This document shows, piece by piece, positions 1-8,960 of a stretch of DNA of 32,920 bases (positions within the stretch are counted from its first letter, which is position 1; each line of letters opens with the position of its first letter). This DNA is from Methanocalculus sp. (GTDB taxonomy: Archaea; Halobacteriota; Methanomicrobia; Methanomicrobiales; Methanocorpusculaceae): the NCBI GenBank assembly GCA_013329165.1, contig DUKV01000018.1, forward strand, positions 1 through 32,920. The letters run 5' to 3'. Both the position numbers and the translations under genes were made by a program. The notes under the pieces were generated by a model. The model saw only the letters and a list, made by a program, of their open reading frames with translations, searched no databases and was not told where the DNA came from.

Positions 1-198
1 AATGGATATCCATAATATTTAAACCTTGCTAACATCCGGTCTGTTACAGAGGTTCAAAAAGAAGAGGCGTTATTTCAAGTGGAAGTCATAGATCCCTTTC
101 GGAGATACTGTTCTCTATGCAATACTTATTGCTGTAAATATCTCCCACATTACAGTGCCTTAAAAAATGAGCTGAGCCGGGTTGTGAATGCTTCGAAA

Positions 199-1335
199 TT
201 ATGGCCTGTTGCAAAAATTGAGAAGTGAATACATTGTATCTGCAGAAACAGCCGGCTGTGCTGACTCAAGCCAGAGATAAAACCCAACCCTTCCTGGTGT
301 CTGGCGTTCGTACTTGAACCCTCCGTTCTTCTCAGGCACCATCTTATAGTACATCCGCTTCTTCTTTGGCTTGATATAGACAACCGGCGATGGATCGGGG
401 AGATCCATGGCAAAGATCACCTTTGAATACTCATGGCTGAGAGCATTAAAATCAAGGATGGTACTCTTCACGCGAAGCCCAAGATCATTTACAAGTGCCT
501 TTCTGGCATCCGTATGCATCTCTCCAAAGATCACTTTCTTGACGAGTGGTGAGATTCCGGGATCGGCAAGTGCCTCTGCATGTTTTGTCCCCTGGTTTGC
601 ATGGTGGAGCAGGCGTGAGAGTGCCTGATCATGGAACTGACGGTAATCGAATGGGCGTGTGCGGAGTGAGAGGGCACTGATCAGTTTTGGATTATTCACT
701 GCCTGCCGTGACAGCGATGCAAGCCGGAGAGATCGGATAGAAGCCTTCAGCTCCTCGCAGGAGAAGGTGCCCACGTATGCATTCTCTTCTTCCTGGCAGA
801 GCCGCTTGATCACCTGGGTATTTGAGATGTCAACTGCTGAAAAAAGGGAAAATTCAACCGTCTCCTGTCTGAAAAGATAACCAAAAAGTTTCTTTTTATA
901 ATGGATCTCCGCTTCGAGATCCTTAAGATCTGATGGAGATGTAATGATCTCGGCAAACGAGATCTGGTTATTGGAATCGATTAAAAGGAGATCTACCTCG
1001 GCAAGATCCTGTCCATTCCCCCGGACCCTGATATCGCCTTTTTCAGCATAGTATATGCCGTTCTGGCCGAGTGCAATCCTGACAGGCCGTCTTGGGGCAT
1101 CGGCTCCCTTCCTGACGATCTTTTTAATGGCAGAAGTGTTGACTGCGGTTTCGAGGAGGAGCTCATAAATGAGTGCCTCATACCAGTATCCCTCAACCGT
1201 CCTCATCTCCATGATATCTTCTGAGAAGAGTTTGAGGTGGTCACCTTTCTTCAAATGCCGGAGAGCACGGATTGCCAGAGCTCGGTTCGGCTCAAATGCG
1301 GAGCAGTTCTCTCTCAACCAGTCTAATACCACCAC
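199..1335 (-). CDS. Unrecognised protein, possible degenerate PD-(D/E)XK-like fold
   Basis: I do not recognise this 378-residue soluble protein. An early acidic helix (YWYEALIYELLLETA, about residues 51-65) is followed about 55 residues later by EVDLLLID and then SFAEIITS. This order resembles the core of PD-(D/E)XK nucleases (helix with Glu, strand ending in Asp, strand with E-x-K), but the usual Lys of E-x-K is replaced by Ile, so catalysis is doubtful. The second half is helical with many basic residues, and a KPKKKR patch lies near the C-terminus, compatible with nucleic acid binding. The start is a GTG 4 nt after GGGAGG; a second GTG follows directly. An in-frame stop lies upstream and there is no ATG alternative. 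A TATA-like GGTATAAAC at 1408-1415 would give a leader of about 50 nt. The gene stands alone. The coding call is good; the fold is only an inference. Confidence 0.75.
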   Translation of the reverse strand: MVVLDWLRENCSAFEPNRALAIRALRHLKKGDHLKLFSEDIMEMRTVEGYWYEALIYELLLETAVNTSAIKKIVRKGADAPRRPVRIALGQNGIYYAEKGDIRVRGNGQDLAEVDLLLIDSNNQISFAEIITSPSDLKDLEAEIHYKKKLFGYLFRQETVEFSLFSAVDISNTQVIKRLCQEEENAYVGTFSCEELKASIRSLRLASLSRQAVNNPKLISALSLRTRPFDYRQFHDQALSRLLHHANQGTKHAEALADPGISPLVKKVIFGEMHTDARKALVNDLGLRVKSTILDFNALSHEYSKVIFAMDLPDPSPVVYIKPKKKRMYYKMVPEKNGGFKYERQTPGRVGFYLWLESAQPAVSADTMYSLLNFCNRP

Positions 1336-1524
1336 AATCCTCCCGGCAGATGGAAAGCTGGTTTTTCGTTTTTGCCTGTTGATGCCATGACATTTTCCTT
1401 AAATGACATCGTTTATACCTGGGCGGCTATCGTCCTGTGGTACACTGATGTGTCATTCTCTATGACCGGATCTGTGCCTGCTGGAGGCAGATTGAATACC
1501 GGTATTCCTGTTATTGTTTTGTTA

Positions 1525-2481
1525 TTATTGTGCGAGGACCACTATCTGCCGTGTCAGGCTTTTGTGTACCCGCTGAGAGAATGAATGGATGATCTCAAAA
1601 TATTCTCCTGCCAATCCGGAGATATCCTGGTGGGTTACGATCACCGCACGACTCTCTCTCTTAAGTATGCGCTGGATCTCTGATAATGATTGGGTATAGA
1701 GCTGTTCAAGGCTCCCTGATTTTATCGCTGTGGACTGCCCATATGGCAGATCTGTTGCCACCGCATCGACAGATCGATCCGCTATCGGAAGATTGGCTGT
1801 ATCTGCTAAAAAGCAGACCGAATGGGGTAGATTTACCCGTGCGCCCCCGATCATTGCCGGATCAATATCTGATCCCGCCACGGTTGCGCCGATGCAGGCT
1901 GCTTCAAGCATGATTCCTCCCGTTCCGCAGAATGGATCATAAAAGATCCCGCCAGGCTGAACGCCGGTAAGATTGACCATGGCACGCGCCATGAGCGGCA
2001 TCATCACACCGGGATGGAAGAAGGGGCGCCGCATCGGATTGCGATACGCATAGGATCCACGGTCGATATGGTGGAGCACGCGTCCAAGATAGCAGTGGCC
2101 ATCCGAGAAGATGGCACGGTACTCGATTCCGGGATTTTTTAGGGAAACTGTACCATCGATATAATGCCCCATCATCCGCTCCAGATCCATCTTTGAAGCA
2201 GGAAGATCAGCCGGGTGAATCCTTTTGATCCGGCAGGAGAACGGCTCTTCCGGGACCAGGCTGAGATCCCTGAGGAGCGAGGCAAAAGCCCCCCTCTCTG
2301 CCGGGCACTCCCCAAGATACTCCATCACGACATGTGTCTGGGAGAGCCGTTTTGTATCTTCTGGAATCGGGCAGTTCGCAATAGCTACCTGTGGTGCTGT
2401 TTGGAGCACCTTCCCGACACATCCGATCTCGGCCGCAGGCAGTTCGGGATGTTCTCCAGAGAGCTCAAAAAGCAGTTTCAT
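1525..2481 (-). CDS. tRNA (guanine-N2) methyltransferase, THUMP type (Trm-G10 family)
   Basis: This 318-residue protein has an N-terminal THUMP-like RNA-binding region (about residues 1-150) and a Rossmann-fold SAM methyltransferase domain. Motif I is DPFCGTGGI at 182-190, and the catalytic motif IV is DLPYG at 244-248, the N2-guanine type in which the first position is Asp. In archaea this family (Trm-G10/TIGR01177) makes m2G or m22G at position 10 of tRNA in the cytoplasm. The length fits the family. The ATG start gives the natural N-terminus MKLLFELSGEHPELP. The gene lies 81 bases downstream of dnaJ on the same strand and could be read through from the chaperone operon; a weak TATA-like AATATAA sits too close to the start to serve it. 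Family call is firm; the exact position modified is inferred. Confidence 0.88.
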   Translation of the reverse strand: MKLLFELSGEHPELPAAEIGCVGKVLQTAPQVAIANCPIPEDTKRLSQTHVVMEYLGECPAERGAFASLLRDLSLVPEEPFSCRIKRIHPADLPASKMDLERMMGHYIDGTVSLKNPGIEYRAIFSDGHCYLGRVLHHIDRGSYAYRNPMRRPFFHPGVMMPLMARAMVNLTGVQPGGIFYDPFCGTGGIMLEAACIGATVAGSDIDPAMIGGARVNLPHSVCFLADTANLPIADRSVDAVATDLPYGQSTAIKSGSLEQLYTQSLSEIQRILKRESRAVIVTHQDISGLAGEYFEIIHSFSQRVHKSLTRQIVVLAQ

Positions 2482-2562
2482 CCGTAATTATATTGGTAAT
2501 ATGAGAAGAAATACCTGTGCAGGCAAAATCCTGAAAGGTTACAAAAATGATGGTTTTTGGGT

Positions 2563-3696
2563 TTATCTGCCCATTACCTTTTCAAAGAAGCCTTTCTTCC
2601 CCGATGATGCCTCTCCGCTCTCTTCAGTCTTCATCTCCAGATCACGGATCTTCTGATAAAGCTCTTTTGCCTCGGGATCGAGGTTCTTTGGTGTGGCGAT
2701 GATCACCCGGACATGGAGATCGCCCGGCCGCCCACGCCTCCGCACTCCTTCACCGGGGATCCGGAGGGCCGTTCCATACTGGATACCGGGTGGAATCTTG
2801 AGCGTCACTTTACGATCATCGATCGTCTCAATCTCTACCTCCGATCCAAGGACGGCCTGGGCAGGCGTGATCTGGACTGCGGTCTCAAGATTGTCGCCTT
2901 TCCTGTCGAATCTCTTATCGGGCTCAACCAGAACTTCAATATAGAGATCGCCTGTCGGGGCGCCATAATCCCCGGCCTCGCCATATCCTTCCATCCGGAG
3001 CCGCATCCCCGACTCGACACCTGCAGGGATATGGATGGTGATCGTCCTCTGGACCTGGGTATGTCCGCTCCCATTACAGGATTTGCAGGTCTGCTCAGGC
3101 ACCTTTCCTTTCCCATTACACTCGGTACAGGTTGTCATCCTGACAAACTGGCCGAAGAGGGACTGGCTTACTGATCGCATCTGCCCGCTCCCGCCACACC
3201 GGGAACAGGTGGTCTGCCGCTTGTTGGCGCTTCCGGTTCCGTCACAGGCAGGGCATGGTTCGGCATGCATCACCTTGACATCACGGTCTGTTCCAAAGAC
3301 GGCATCACGGAGCGAAACAGATACTCTCATCAGGAGATCGGCACCCCGCTGGGGTCCGCCCCTCGCTCCACGACCTCCGAAAAAAGAGTCGAAAATGTCT
3401 CCAAATCCTGAGAAGTCTGAAGAAAATCCGTAGTTTGCATTGCCCGCTCCACTATAACTCCCCTTTGAGGCATTGGTATATGCCTCGTGGCCGAGCTGGT
3501 CATACTGGCGGCGCTTATCAGCATCGGAGAGGATGCTGTATGCTTCGTTGATCTTCTTGAAACGCTCCTCAGCACCCTCGTCCTTGCAGACATCCGGATG
3601 ATATTTCCGGGCGAGGTTGCGGTAGGCTCTTTTTATATCCTTCTCTGGTGCGTTCCTGGGAACGCCTAGAGTGTCATAGTAGCTTTCCGCAACCAT
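2563..3696 (-). CDS. dnaJ: Chaperone protein DnaJ
   Basis: DnaJ is the Hsp40 co-chaperone that delivers unfolded proteins to DnaK and stimulates its ATPase. The 377 residues show all parts of a type I DnaJ: a J domain at about 4-70 with the HPD motif in YHPDVCK, a Gly/Phe-rich linker at about 75-115, four CxxCxGxG zinc-binding repeats ([32 protein letters not shown]) at about 145-210, and the C-terminal substrate-binding domains. Its length is that of bacterial DnaJ. It is the third gene of the operon; its ATG lies 5 nt after the dnaK stop, and the end of dnaK (GAG TGA) supplies a Shine-Dalgarno-like sequence. Nothing looks broken. Confidence 0.98.
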   Translation of the reverse strand: MVAESYYDTLGVPRNAPEKDIKRAYRNLARKYHPDVCKDEGAEERFKKINEAYSILSDADKRRQYDQLGHEAYTNASKGSYSGAGNANYGFSSDFSGFGDIFDSFFGGRGARGGPQRGADLLMRVSVSLRDAVFGTDRDVKVMHAEPCPACDGTGSANKRQTTCSRCGGSGQMRSVSQSLFGQFVRMTTCTECNGKGKVPEQTCKSCNGSGHTQVQRTITIHIPAGVESGMRLRMEGYGEAGDYGAPTGDLYIEVLVEPDKRFDRKGDNLETAVQITPAQAVLGSEVEIETIDDRKVTLKIPPGIQYGTALRIPGEGVRRRGRPGDLHVRVIIATPKNLDPEAKELYQKIRDLEMKTEESGEASSGKKGFFEKVMGR

Positions 3697-3701
3697 TTAA
3701 C

Positions 3702-5531
3702 TCACTCTTTCTTGACTTCGTAGTCGGCATCGACGACGGTATCGTCTTCAGGCTTTTCTGCCCCGGGGTCTGCACCTGCTTCCTGTGCCGCCTCACCAGA
3801 CTTCTGGTAGAGTTTGGTGGTGACTTTGAAGACGGCTTCCTGCAGGGTATCCATCTTCTCCTTGATGGCAACGGTGTCTTCGCCTTCAAGTGTGGTCCTG
3901 AGTGCAGCTACAGCCTCTTCAATGGAGGTTTTATCCTCATCATCAAGCTTGTCACCACTCTCCTTGATCAGCTTCTCGGCAGAGTATGCTGCCATATCGG
4001 CATTGTTCCTGATCTCGATCTCCTCACGCTTCTTCTTATCCTCCTCTTCATGGAGTTCGGCGTCTTTGACCATCTTCTCGATCTCATCGTCTGCGAGATC
4101 TTTCTTCCCGGTGATCGTGATCGACTGTTCATTGCCGGAACCGAGATCCTTTGCAGAGACATGTACGATGCCGTTTGCATCGATATCGAATGTCACCTCG
4201 ATCTGCGGAACACCACGGGGTGCCGGTGGAATTCCGGTCAGCTGGAACCTGCCGAGAGAGAAGTTGTCACGGGCAAACTGGCGTTCTCCCTGGACAACAT
4301 GGATCTCGACACTTGTCTGTCCGTCTGCCGCGGTTGAGAAAATCTGGCTCTTCCGGGTTGGGATTGTCGTGTTCCTCTCGATGAGCGGTGTGGCGATATT
4401 GCCGAGTGTTTCGATACCAAGTGTGAGCGGTGTCACATCAAGAAGGACAACATCCTTTGCGTCACCAGAGATGACTGCGCCCTGAATGGCTGCTCCGAGA
4501 GCCACACACTCGTCCGGGTTGATTCCCTTATCCGGTTCCTTGCCGGTGATCCTCTTGACGGTCTCGACAACGAGCGGAATACGGGTTGAACCTCCTACGA
4601 GGAGGACATGCGAGATATCCTTTGCCTCAAGGCCTGCATCTTTCAGTGCATTCTTCACGGGATCGATCGTCTTATCTACGAGATCTCCGATCAGCTGCTC
4701 GAACTTTGCACGGGTGAGATCGGTGTCGAGGAATTTCGGTCCCGAGTCGGATGTGGTGATGTATGGGAGATTGATATTCGTCTTCTGAAGGGTTGAAAGC
4801 TCGATCTTCGCACGTTCTGCTGCATCTTTCAGCCGCTGGAGTGCAACGGGATCTTTCCTGAGGTCGATACCCTCCTTCTTCTTGAAGTCATCGATTAAGA
4901 AATCAATGATCCGGTCATCGAAGTCATCTCCTCCAAGCCGGTTGATACCGTTTGTTGAGAGAACCTCAAAGACGCCGTCGCCCAGGGTCAGGATCGAGAC
5001 ATCGAATGTACCGCCGCCCAGATCGTAGACGAGGACGGTAGATTCACCTTCCTTATCAAGGCCGTATGCAAGGGAACTTGCTGTAGGCTCGTTGATGATC
5101 CTCATCACTTCAAGGCCTGCGATCTTACCGGCATCCTTGGTGGCCTGACGCTGTGCATCATTGAAGTACGCCGGAACGGTAATGACGGCCTTGGTGATCT
5201 TCTCTCCGAGATAGGCTTCGGCATCGACCTTCAGCTTCTGAAGAATCATCGCCGAGATCTCTTGGGGAGTGTATTTCTTGTCGCCGATTGCGACCGTCTC
5301 ATTCGTTCCCATCTTTCTCTTGATCGAGGCGATGGTTCTGTTCGGATTTGTTATTGCCTGGCGTTTTGCAACACTCCCGACAAGGCGCTCACCATCCTTT
5401 GAGAATGCGACAACCGAGGGGGTTGTCCGGGCGCCTTCGGAGTTTGGGATCACCTTCGGTGTTCCCCCTTCCATAATCGCCATGCAGGAGTATGTCGTTC
5501 CAAGATCAATTCCAAGAATCTTTTCTGCCAT
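3702..5531 (-). CDS. dnaK: Chaperone protein DnaK (Hsp70)
   Basis: DnaK is the ATP-dependent Hsp70 that binds and releases unfolded polypeptides with DnaJ and GrpE. The 609-residue protein starts [15 protein letters not shown] with the phosphate-1 motif, followed by [12 protein letters not shown] (phosphate 2) and [10 protein letters not shown] (adenosine motif), then the linker [14 protein letters not shown], a substrate-binding domain and a helical lid ending in an acidic tail. The ATPase domain appears to lack the long insertion typical of proteobacterial DnaK, as in Gram-positive and archaeal forms; archaeal dnaK genes are generally held to be of bacterial origin. A GTG 9 bases upstream (5540) overlaps the grpE stop, but the ATG at 5531 gives the conserved N-terminus and has GAGTGAT in front, so I chose it. 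Confidence 0.98.
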   Translation of the reverse strand: MAEKILGIDLGTTYSCMAIMEGGTPKVIPNSEGARTTPSVVAFSKDGERLVGSVAKRQAITNPNRTIASIKRKMGTNETVAIGDKKYTPQEISAMILQKLKVDAEAYLGEKITKAVITVPAYFNDAQRQATKDAGKIAGLEVMRIINEPTASSLAYGLDKEGESTVLVYDLGGGTFDVSILTLGDGVFEVLSTNGINRLGGDDFDDRIIDFLIDDFKKKEGIDLRKDPVALQRLKDAAERAKIELSTLQKTNINLPYITTSDSGPKFLDTDLTRAKFEQLIGDLVDKTIDPVKNALKDAGLEAKDISHVLLVGGSTRIPLVVETVKRITGKEPDKGINPDECVALGAAIQGAVISGDAKDVVLLDVTPLTLGIETLGNIATPLIERNTTIPTRKSQIFSTAADGQTSVEIHVVQGERQFARDNFSLGRFQLTGIPPAPRGVPQIEVTFDIDANGIVHVSAKDLGSGNEQSITITGKKDLADDEIEKMVKDAELHEEEDKKKREEIEIRNNADMAAYSAEKLIKESGDKLDDEDKTSIEEAVAALRTTLEGEDTVAIKEKMDTLQEAVFKVTTKLYQKSGEAAQEAGADPGAEKPEDDTVVDADYEVKKE

Positions 5532-5536
5532 TATAA

Positions 5537-6058
5537 TCACTCATTATTTTTTTTACCCTGTGATACTACTACTTTGGCGCATCGTATCACTTTATCATGC
5601 ATGCAATACCCGCGGCATACCTCATCCACAATGATCCCCTCTTCATAATCTGAGGGGATAGATGCGATCGCTTCATGCTCATTTGGGTTGAAGCGTGCAT
5701 GTGTACATTCGATTGGGGTGATGCCGTTTCTCTCCAGAATCGAGAGGAATAATTTATGAATCTGTGAAAGCCCTTCCTTAAGATCGGCATCCTCTGCCTT
5801 GAGAGCCCGTTCGAGATTGTCAAGAACATCCAGAATTTCCAGTGCAAACTGTTCATTTGCAAACCTGACGATCTGTTCCCTCTCGCGTTCGGCTCTCTTT
5901 TTGTAATTCTCAAAGTCGGCGGCGAGCCTGAGGAATTTATTGTTGAGTTCCTCATATGCTTCAGAGGTAATGCCATTCGTCTCAATATCCTCTGATTCAC
6001 TCGTTATACTCTCGTTTTCCATAATCGCTTCCTGTCTCTGAGTCTCATCATCCTCCAT
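5537..6058 (-). CDS. grpE: Nucleotide exchange factor GrpE
   Basis: GrpE releases ADP from DnaK and resets the chaperone cycle. The 173 residues comprise an acidic, Glu/Ser-rich N-terminal tail (about 1-30), a long coiled-coil dimerisation helix ([20 protein letters not shown] onward, about 35-110) and the C-terminal beta domain with [13 protein letters not shown] and the closing [14 protein letters not shown] strand. Length is typical. The ATG is preceded by TGTGATC, a good archaeal Shine-Dalgarno sequence, 7 nt upstream, and a clear promoter lies behind it. It is the first gene of grpE-dnaK-dnaJ; its terminal codons GAG TGA act as the ribosome-binding region for dnaK. Confidence 0.97.
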   Translation of the reverse strand: MEDDETQRQEAIMENESITSESEDIETNGITSEAYEELNNKFLRLAADFENYKKRAEREREQIVRFANEQFALEILDVLDNLERALKAEDADLKEGLSQIHKLFLSILERNGITPIECTHARFNPNEHEAIASIPSDYEEGIIVDEVCRGYCMHDKVIRCAKVVVSQGKKNNE

Positions 6059-6103
6059 AGAAGATCACATCTAAATGTTACAATACCTATTGCAATGCAG
6101 TTC

Positions 6104-6132
6104 TATATATACTTTACCTTTACCTTACGTAA
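6104..6132 (-). promoter_or_regulatory. grpE operon promoter with GGTAAA repeats and TTACGTAA palindrome
   Basis: On the minus strand a strong TATA box, TATATATA (6104-6111), lies about 46-53 nt before the grpE ATG, which predicts a transcript start near 6081 and a leader of about 22 nt carrying the ribosome-binding site. Directly upstream of the TATA box are two tandem GGTAAA units (6113-6124) and a perfect 8-bp palindrome TTACGTAA (6125-6132). The repeats occupy the BRE position and just beyond it, so they may be the binding site of a heat-shock or general regulator. The TATA box is clear; the regulatory role is inference. Confidence 0.65.
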
Positions 6133-6398
6133 ATGAAATGCAGATTGTCATGTCTGCCTCTCTGGTGTTCTGAAGTGAAAAAGCCGGATATTCGTCATCT
6201 TCTGAATTGATCGTCTTGTGGCGTACTATGAGATTTTTGGATGGATTAGGGGCATATCCGGGTGCGCAGACGAGCGAAAACAAATATGAATCAGATGGAT
6301 GGATCTGGATGGGCACCCCTCTCATAACTTCACACCCTGACCTGGCGGGTCTGCGGTATGGGTGAGTTCTAATATTCCTCGCGATCAATACTTCCCAC
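6133..6398. other. Intergenic region between divergent grpE and purH
   Basis: With the grpE leader and promoter the gap is 340 bases. This part holds no convincing gene. A weak TATA-like AAATATGA near 6286-6293 could start a purH transcript around 6312. Downstream of it lies a possible hairpin with an outer stem CACCC (6333-6337)/GGGTG (6360-6364) and an inner stem GACC (6339-6342)/GGTC (6348-6351). There is no obvious Shine-Dalgarno sequence before purH. All of this is weak. Confidence 0.3.
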
Positions 6399-7883
6399 AT
6401 GACAACAGCTCTCCTCTCTGTCTGGGACAAGACAGGAATAGTTGCATTTGCCCGCGTTCTTCATGAATCAGGCGTCAATATCCTGAGTTCAGGTGGTACC
6501 GGCAAGGCGCTTAAAGACGCTGGCATACCCTTCACCGAGGTTTCTGCCTATACCGGATCCCCCGAGATGATGGATGGCCGGGTAAAGACTCTCCATCCGA
6601 AGATCCATGGGGGTCTCCTTGGCAGGCGTGGGATCGATGACTCCGTTATGGCGGAGCACGGCATACCCCCAATCGATCTGCTTGTTGTGAATCTCTATCC
6701 TTTCGAGGCAATGTCAGCGCAGAACCTGCCGATTGAGGATCTCATCGAGTTCATCGATATCGGTGGTCCTGCAATGATCCGGGCGGCTGCCAAGAATTAT
6801 AAGGATGTCGCGGTGATCTGCGATCCGGCAGATTATCCGGCGATTACAGAGGCACTTGGGAAGGGGGGGCTTACCACACAGATGCGGCTTTCCCTTGCAA
6901 AGAAGGCGTTTGCACGCACGGCTGCCTATGATGCCGCGATCAGCAACCATCTCAACAGCCTGGACTCCACCTTCCCATCTGTCCTGACGGTCCAGTTCCA
7001 GTCCGGAAGGATGCTCAGGTACGGGGAGAACCCCCACCAGCAGGCTGCCGTCTATGGCACCGTCGGGATTGCCGGGATCGAGCCGCTACAGGGCAAGCAG
7101 ATGTCCTATAATAACTATCTCGACCTCAACTCCGCAGTAGGGCTCCTGAGAGAATTCGATGATCCTGCCTGTGTCATTGTCAAACACAATAACCCGTGCG
7201 GAGTAGCAACAGGCAAAAAGCCAATTGACGCCTATATACGGGCACGTGATGTCGATCCTGTATCAGCATACGGATCTGTTGTTGCATTGAACCGCGAGGT
7301 CGGATCAGATGTGGCTGAGGCGATCTGCAGCACCTTTGTCGAGGTGATCATCGCACCCGCATTTTCAGCAGAGGCTCTGGAGATGATGAAGGCCAAGGAG
7401 AATATGCGGGTTCTCATTCTGCCTCATCCTTCACTGGCTGATGAGATCCGGTCTATCGATGGCGGTATCCTCTGTATGCGCACTCCTCCATATCTCGAAC
7501 ACTGGGAGGTGGTATCCGAGCGTGAGCCGACCGCAACTGAGCTTGAGGCAATGCGGCTTGCATGGCGGGTCTGCAAACACACAAAGAGCAACACCATCAT
7601 CTTTGCAAACAAGGAGGAGGCCCTTGGCATCGGAGCCGGCCAGATGAGCAGGGTGGATGCAGCAAAGATTGCGATCGAGAAGGCAGGGAAATCCCTGAAG
7701 GGATCGGTTGTTGCATCTGATGCCTTCCTCCCCTTCCCCGATACCCTCGAAGTCGCAGCAGACGCGGGTGCGACCGCCCTCATCCAGCCGGGGGGGTCAA
7801 TCCGGGATGCCGAGGTGATCGAGGCGGCCAACAAGCGGAATATGGCGATGGTCTTCACCGGGGTACGGTACTTCAGGCATTAG
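6399..7883 (+). CDS. purH: Bifunctional AICAR transformylase/IMP cyclohydrolase PurH
   Basis: PurH carries out the last two steps of IMP synthesis: formylation of AICAR with 10-formyl-tetrahydrofolate (or a pterin equivalent) and ring closure of FAICAR. The 494-residue protein has the N-terminal IMP cyclohydrolase domain (about 1-190: LLSVWDKTGIVAFA, SSGGTGKAL, DGRVKTLHPKIHGG) and the transformylase domain with MRYGENPHQ and the catalytic Lys-His pair in VKHNNPCG (K262, H263), ending in GGSIRDAEVI and GVRYFRH. It is slightly shorter than the E. coli enzyme but complete. Many archaea use PurP and PurO instead, so a full bacterial-type PurH is of note; in a methanogen the formyl donor is an open question. 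The gene is monocistronic, and AT-rich sequence with T-runs follows. Confidence 0.96.
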   Translation: MTTALLSVWDKTGIVAFARVLHESGVNILSSGGTGKALKDAGIPFTEVSAYTGSPEMMDGRVKTLHPKIHGGLLGRRGIDDSVMAEHGIPPIDLLVVNLYPFEAMSAQNLPIEDLIEFIDIGGPAMIRAAAKNYKDVAVICDPADYPAITEALGKGGLTTQMRLSLAKKAFARTAAYDAAISNHLNSLDSTFPSVLTVQFQSGRMLRYGENPHQQAAVYGTVGIAGIEPLQGKQMSYNNYLDLNSAVGLLREFDDPACVIVKHNNPCGVATGKKPIDAYIRARDVDPVSAYGSVVALNREVGSDVAEAICSTFVEVIIAPAFSAEALEMMKAKENMRVLILPHPSLADEIRSIDGGILCMRTPPYLEHWEVVSEREPTATELEAMRLAWRVCKHTKSNTIIFANKEEALGIGAGQMSRVDAAKIAIEKAGKSLKGSVVASDAFLPFPDTLEVAADAGATALIQPGGSIRDAEVIEAANKRNMAMVFTGVRYFRH

Positions 7884-7937
7884 ATCGGCTACTGTCTGAC
7901 TTCACTTAAAACCCCAATTTAATAAAGGATAACATAT

Positions 7938-7962
7938 TATTTTTGATATTATATCTGTTTTT
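7938..7962 (+). terminator. Probable T-rich terminator after purH
   Basis: Two runs of five T (7940-7944 and 7958-7962) lie in an AT-rich stretch 55-80 bases after the purH stop. Archaeal termination needs only T-tracts on the non-template strand, so this is a plausible end of the purH transcript. Confidence 0.4.
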
Positions 7963-8128
7963 CAATGCGTTCTTTCCTGGAGATGAATTTTGAATCCCTT
8001 TTGATCGAATCATACTGTTATCCTGACCTCGTTCTTCCAATTGATCAATATTTCATCAGAAATGTCATTCATCTCAGATAATCACTTCTTATTCAGGAAA
8101 TAACGCTTTATTCTGCTCCGTATGTGAG

Positions 8129-8179
8129 TTATATATAAATACAAAGAAGATCGTATTCAGATTACCACAGAGGTGGTGA
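8129..8179 (+). promoter_or_regulatory. Promoter and ribosome-binding site of the DUF4013 gene
   Basis: A canonical TATA box TTATATATA (8129-8137) predicts a transcript start near 8160. A very strong Shine-Dalgarno sequence GAGGTGGTGA (8170-8179) ends 4 nt before the ATG at 8184. Further upstream is a 10-bp palindrome ATTGATCAAT (8040-8049), whose meaning is unknown. The 300-base gap behind purH (7884-8183) otherwise holds nothing recognisable. Confidence 0.7.
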
Positions 8180-8183
8180 CACT

Positions 8184-8816
8184 ATGGAATATGGTACATT
8201 ACTTAGCAATTCTTTTGAGTATACAAAGGAATGTCTGGTCGGTAAGTGGATGAAGTGGATTCTCCTCATCATCTCAACGATCATCTTCCCTCTTATCTAT
8301 GGATATGTAATGAGAATTTACAAGGGAACGACTCCCGCGCCCGAACTTGAAAACTGGGGGGGTCTCTTCATTGACGGTATCAAGCTGCTGATTGTGGGGA
8401 TTGTGTATTTCATCCCGGTCTTCATTGTTGCAGCTCTCGTTGGTGTTGGTTCATCCCTCACCGCCATGGCAGGAGGGGACATGGCGGCACTTGGCACGAT
8501 GGGTATCGGCATGCTTGTCCTTCTTATCCTGACAATCATTATCGCTTTAATCGTCCCGATCGCCTACATAAGGTTCTCAAGGATGGAATCATTTGGCGAG
8601 GCATTCAACTTCAGCGCCATCTTCGGGCATATCGGCAAGATTGGATGGGTCGACTATATCATCGCGATCATCATTCTGGGAATCGTCATCGGCATTATTC
8701 AGTTTGTTCTGATGCTCATCCCGATTCTTGGCCGGCTCCTGCTCTTGATCCTGATGCCGGCCTTCGCCATCTTCTCAGCACGCTACATGACGCTCGTCTA
8801 TGACAGCGCTGCCTGA
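8184..8816 (+). CDS. DUF4013 family polytopic membrane protein
   Basis: This 210-residue protein is very hydrophobic, with about five or six membrane helices. A short cytoplasmic start (MEYGTLLSNSFEYTKE) leads into WMKWILLIISTIIFPLIYGYV, then the DUF4013 signature region RIYKGTTPAPELENWGGLFIDG followed by LLIVGIVYFIPVFIVAALVG, and three more hydrophobic segments. DUF4013 proteins are common in methanogens and halophiles and have no known function. The gene has its own strong promoter and Shine-Dalgarno sequence and is probably transcribed alone, since a T-run follows. Family assignment rests on the P-x-L-x-N-W...DG pattern and topology. Confidence 0.85.
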   Translation: MEYGTLLSNSFEYTKECLVGKWMKWILLIISTIIFPLIYGYVMRIYKGTTPAPELENWGGLFIDGIKLLIVGIVYFIPVFIVAALVGVGSSLTAMAGGDMAALGTMGIGMLVLLILTIIIALIVPIAYIRFSRMESFGEAFNFSAIFGHIGKIGWVDYIIAIIILGIVIGIIQFVLMLIPILGRLLLLILMPAFAIFSARYMTLVYDSAA

Positions 8817-8840
8817 GTTGGAAGAGGATCTGATCTCCAC

Positions 8841-8847
8841 TTTTTTT
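8841..8847 (+). terminator. T-run terminator after the DUF4013 gene
   Basis: Seven consecutive T residues lie 25 bases after the stop codon, and a new TATA box for cimA follows, so transcription probably ends here. Confidence 0.45.
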
Positions 8848-8912
8848 CTGGTATCCGGTATACCCAGAGAGGAAACATCCCAGTCTCTGAATCTCCTGAA
8901 AAGAGCCAACCT

Positions 8913-8920
8913 ATTAAATA
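8913..8920 (+). promoter_or_regulatory. Probable TATA box of the cimA-ilvBN operon
   Basis: ATTAAATA lies about 45 nt before the GTG start of cimA. It would place the transcript start near 8940 and give a leader of about 20 nt, which includes TGGTGCT, a weak Shine-Dalgarno match. Confidence 0.45.
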
Positions 8921-8960
8921 TTCCAAAGATCCATAATGAAAATGGTGCTTTCCACTATGA

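Noticed and set aside
79..228. Cysteine-rich short plus-strand frame (CSLCNTYCC) at the left edge
   Set aside because: It has no ATG, no ribosome-binding sequence, codon use unlike the neighbours, and its end runs into the 3' end of the minus-strand gene at 199. A gene fragment cannot be excluded but is not supported.
6125..6430. Minus-strand frame of 101 codons between grpE and purH
   Set aside because: It overlaps the start of purH, covers the grpE promoter elements and has no Shine-Dalgarno sequence or recognisable domain.
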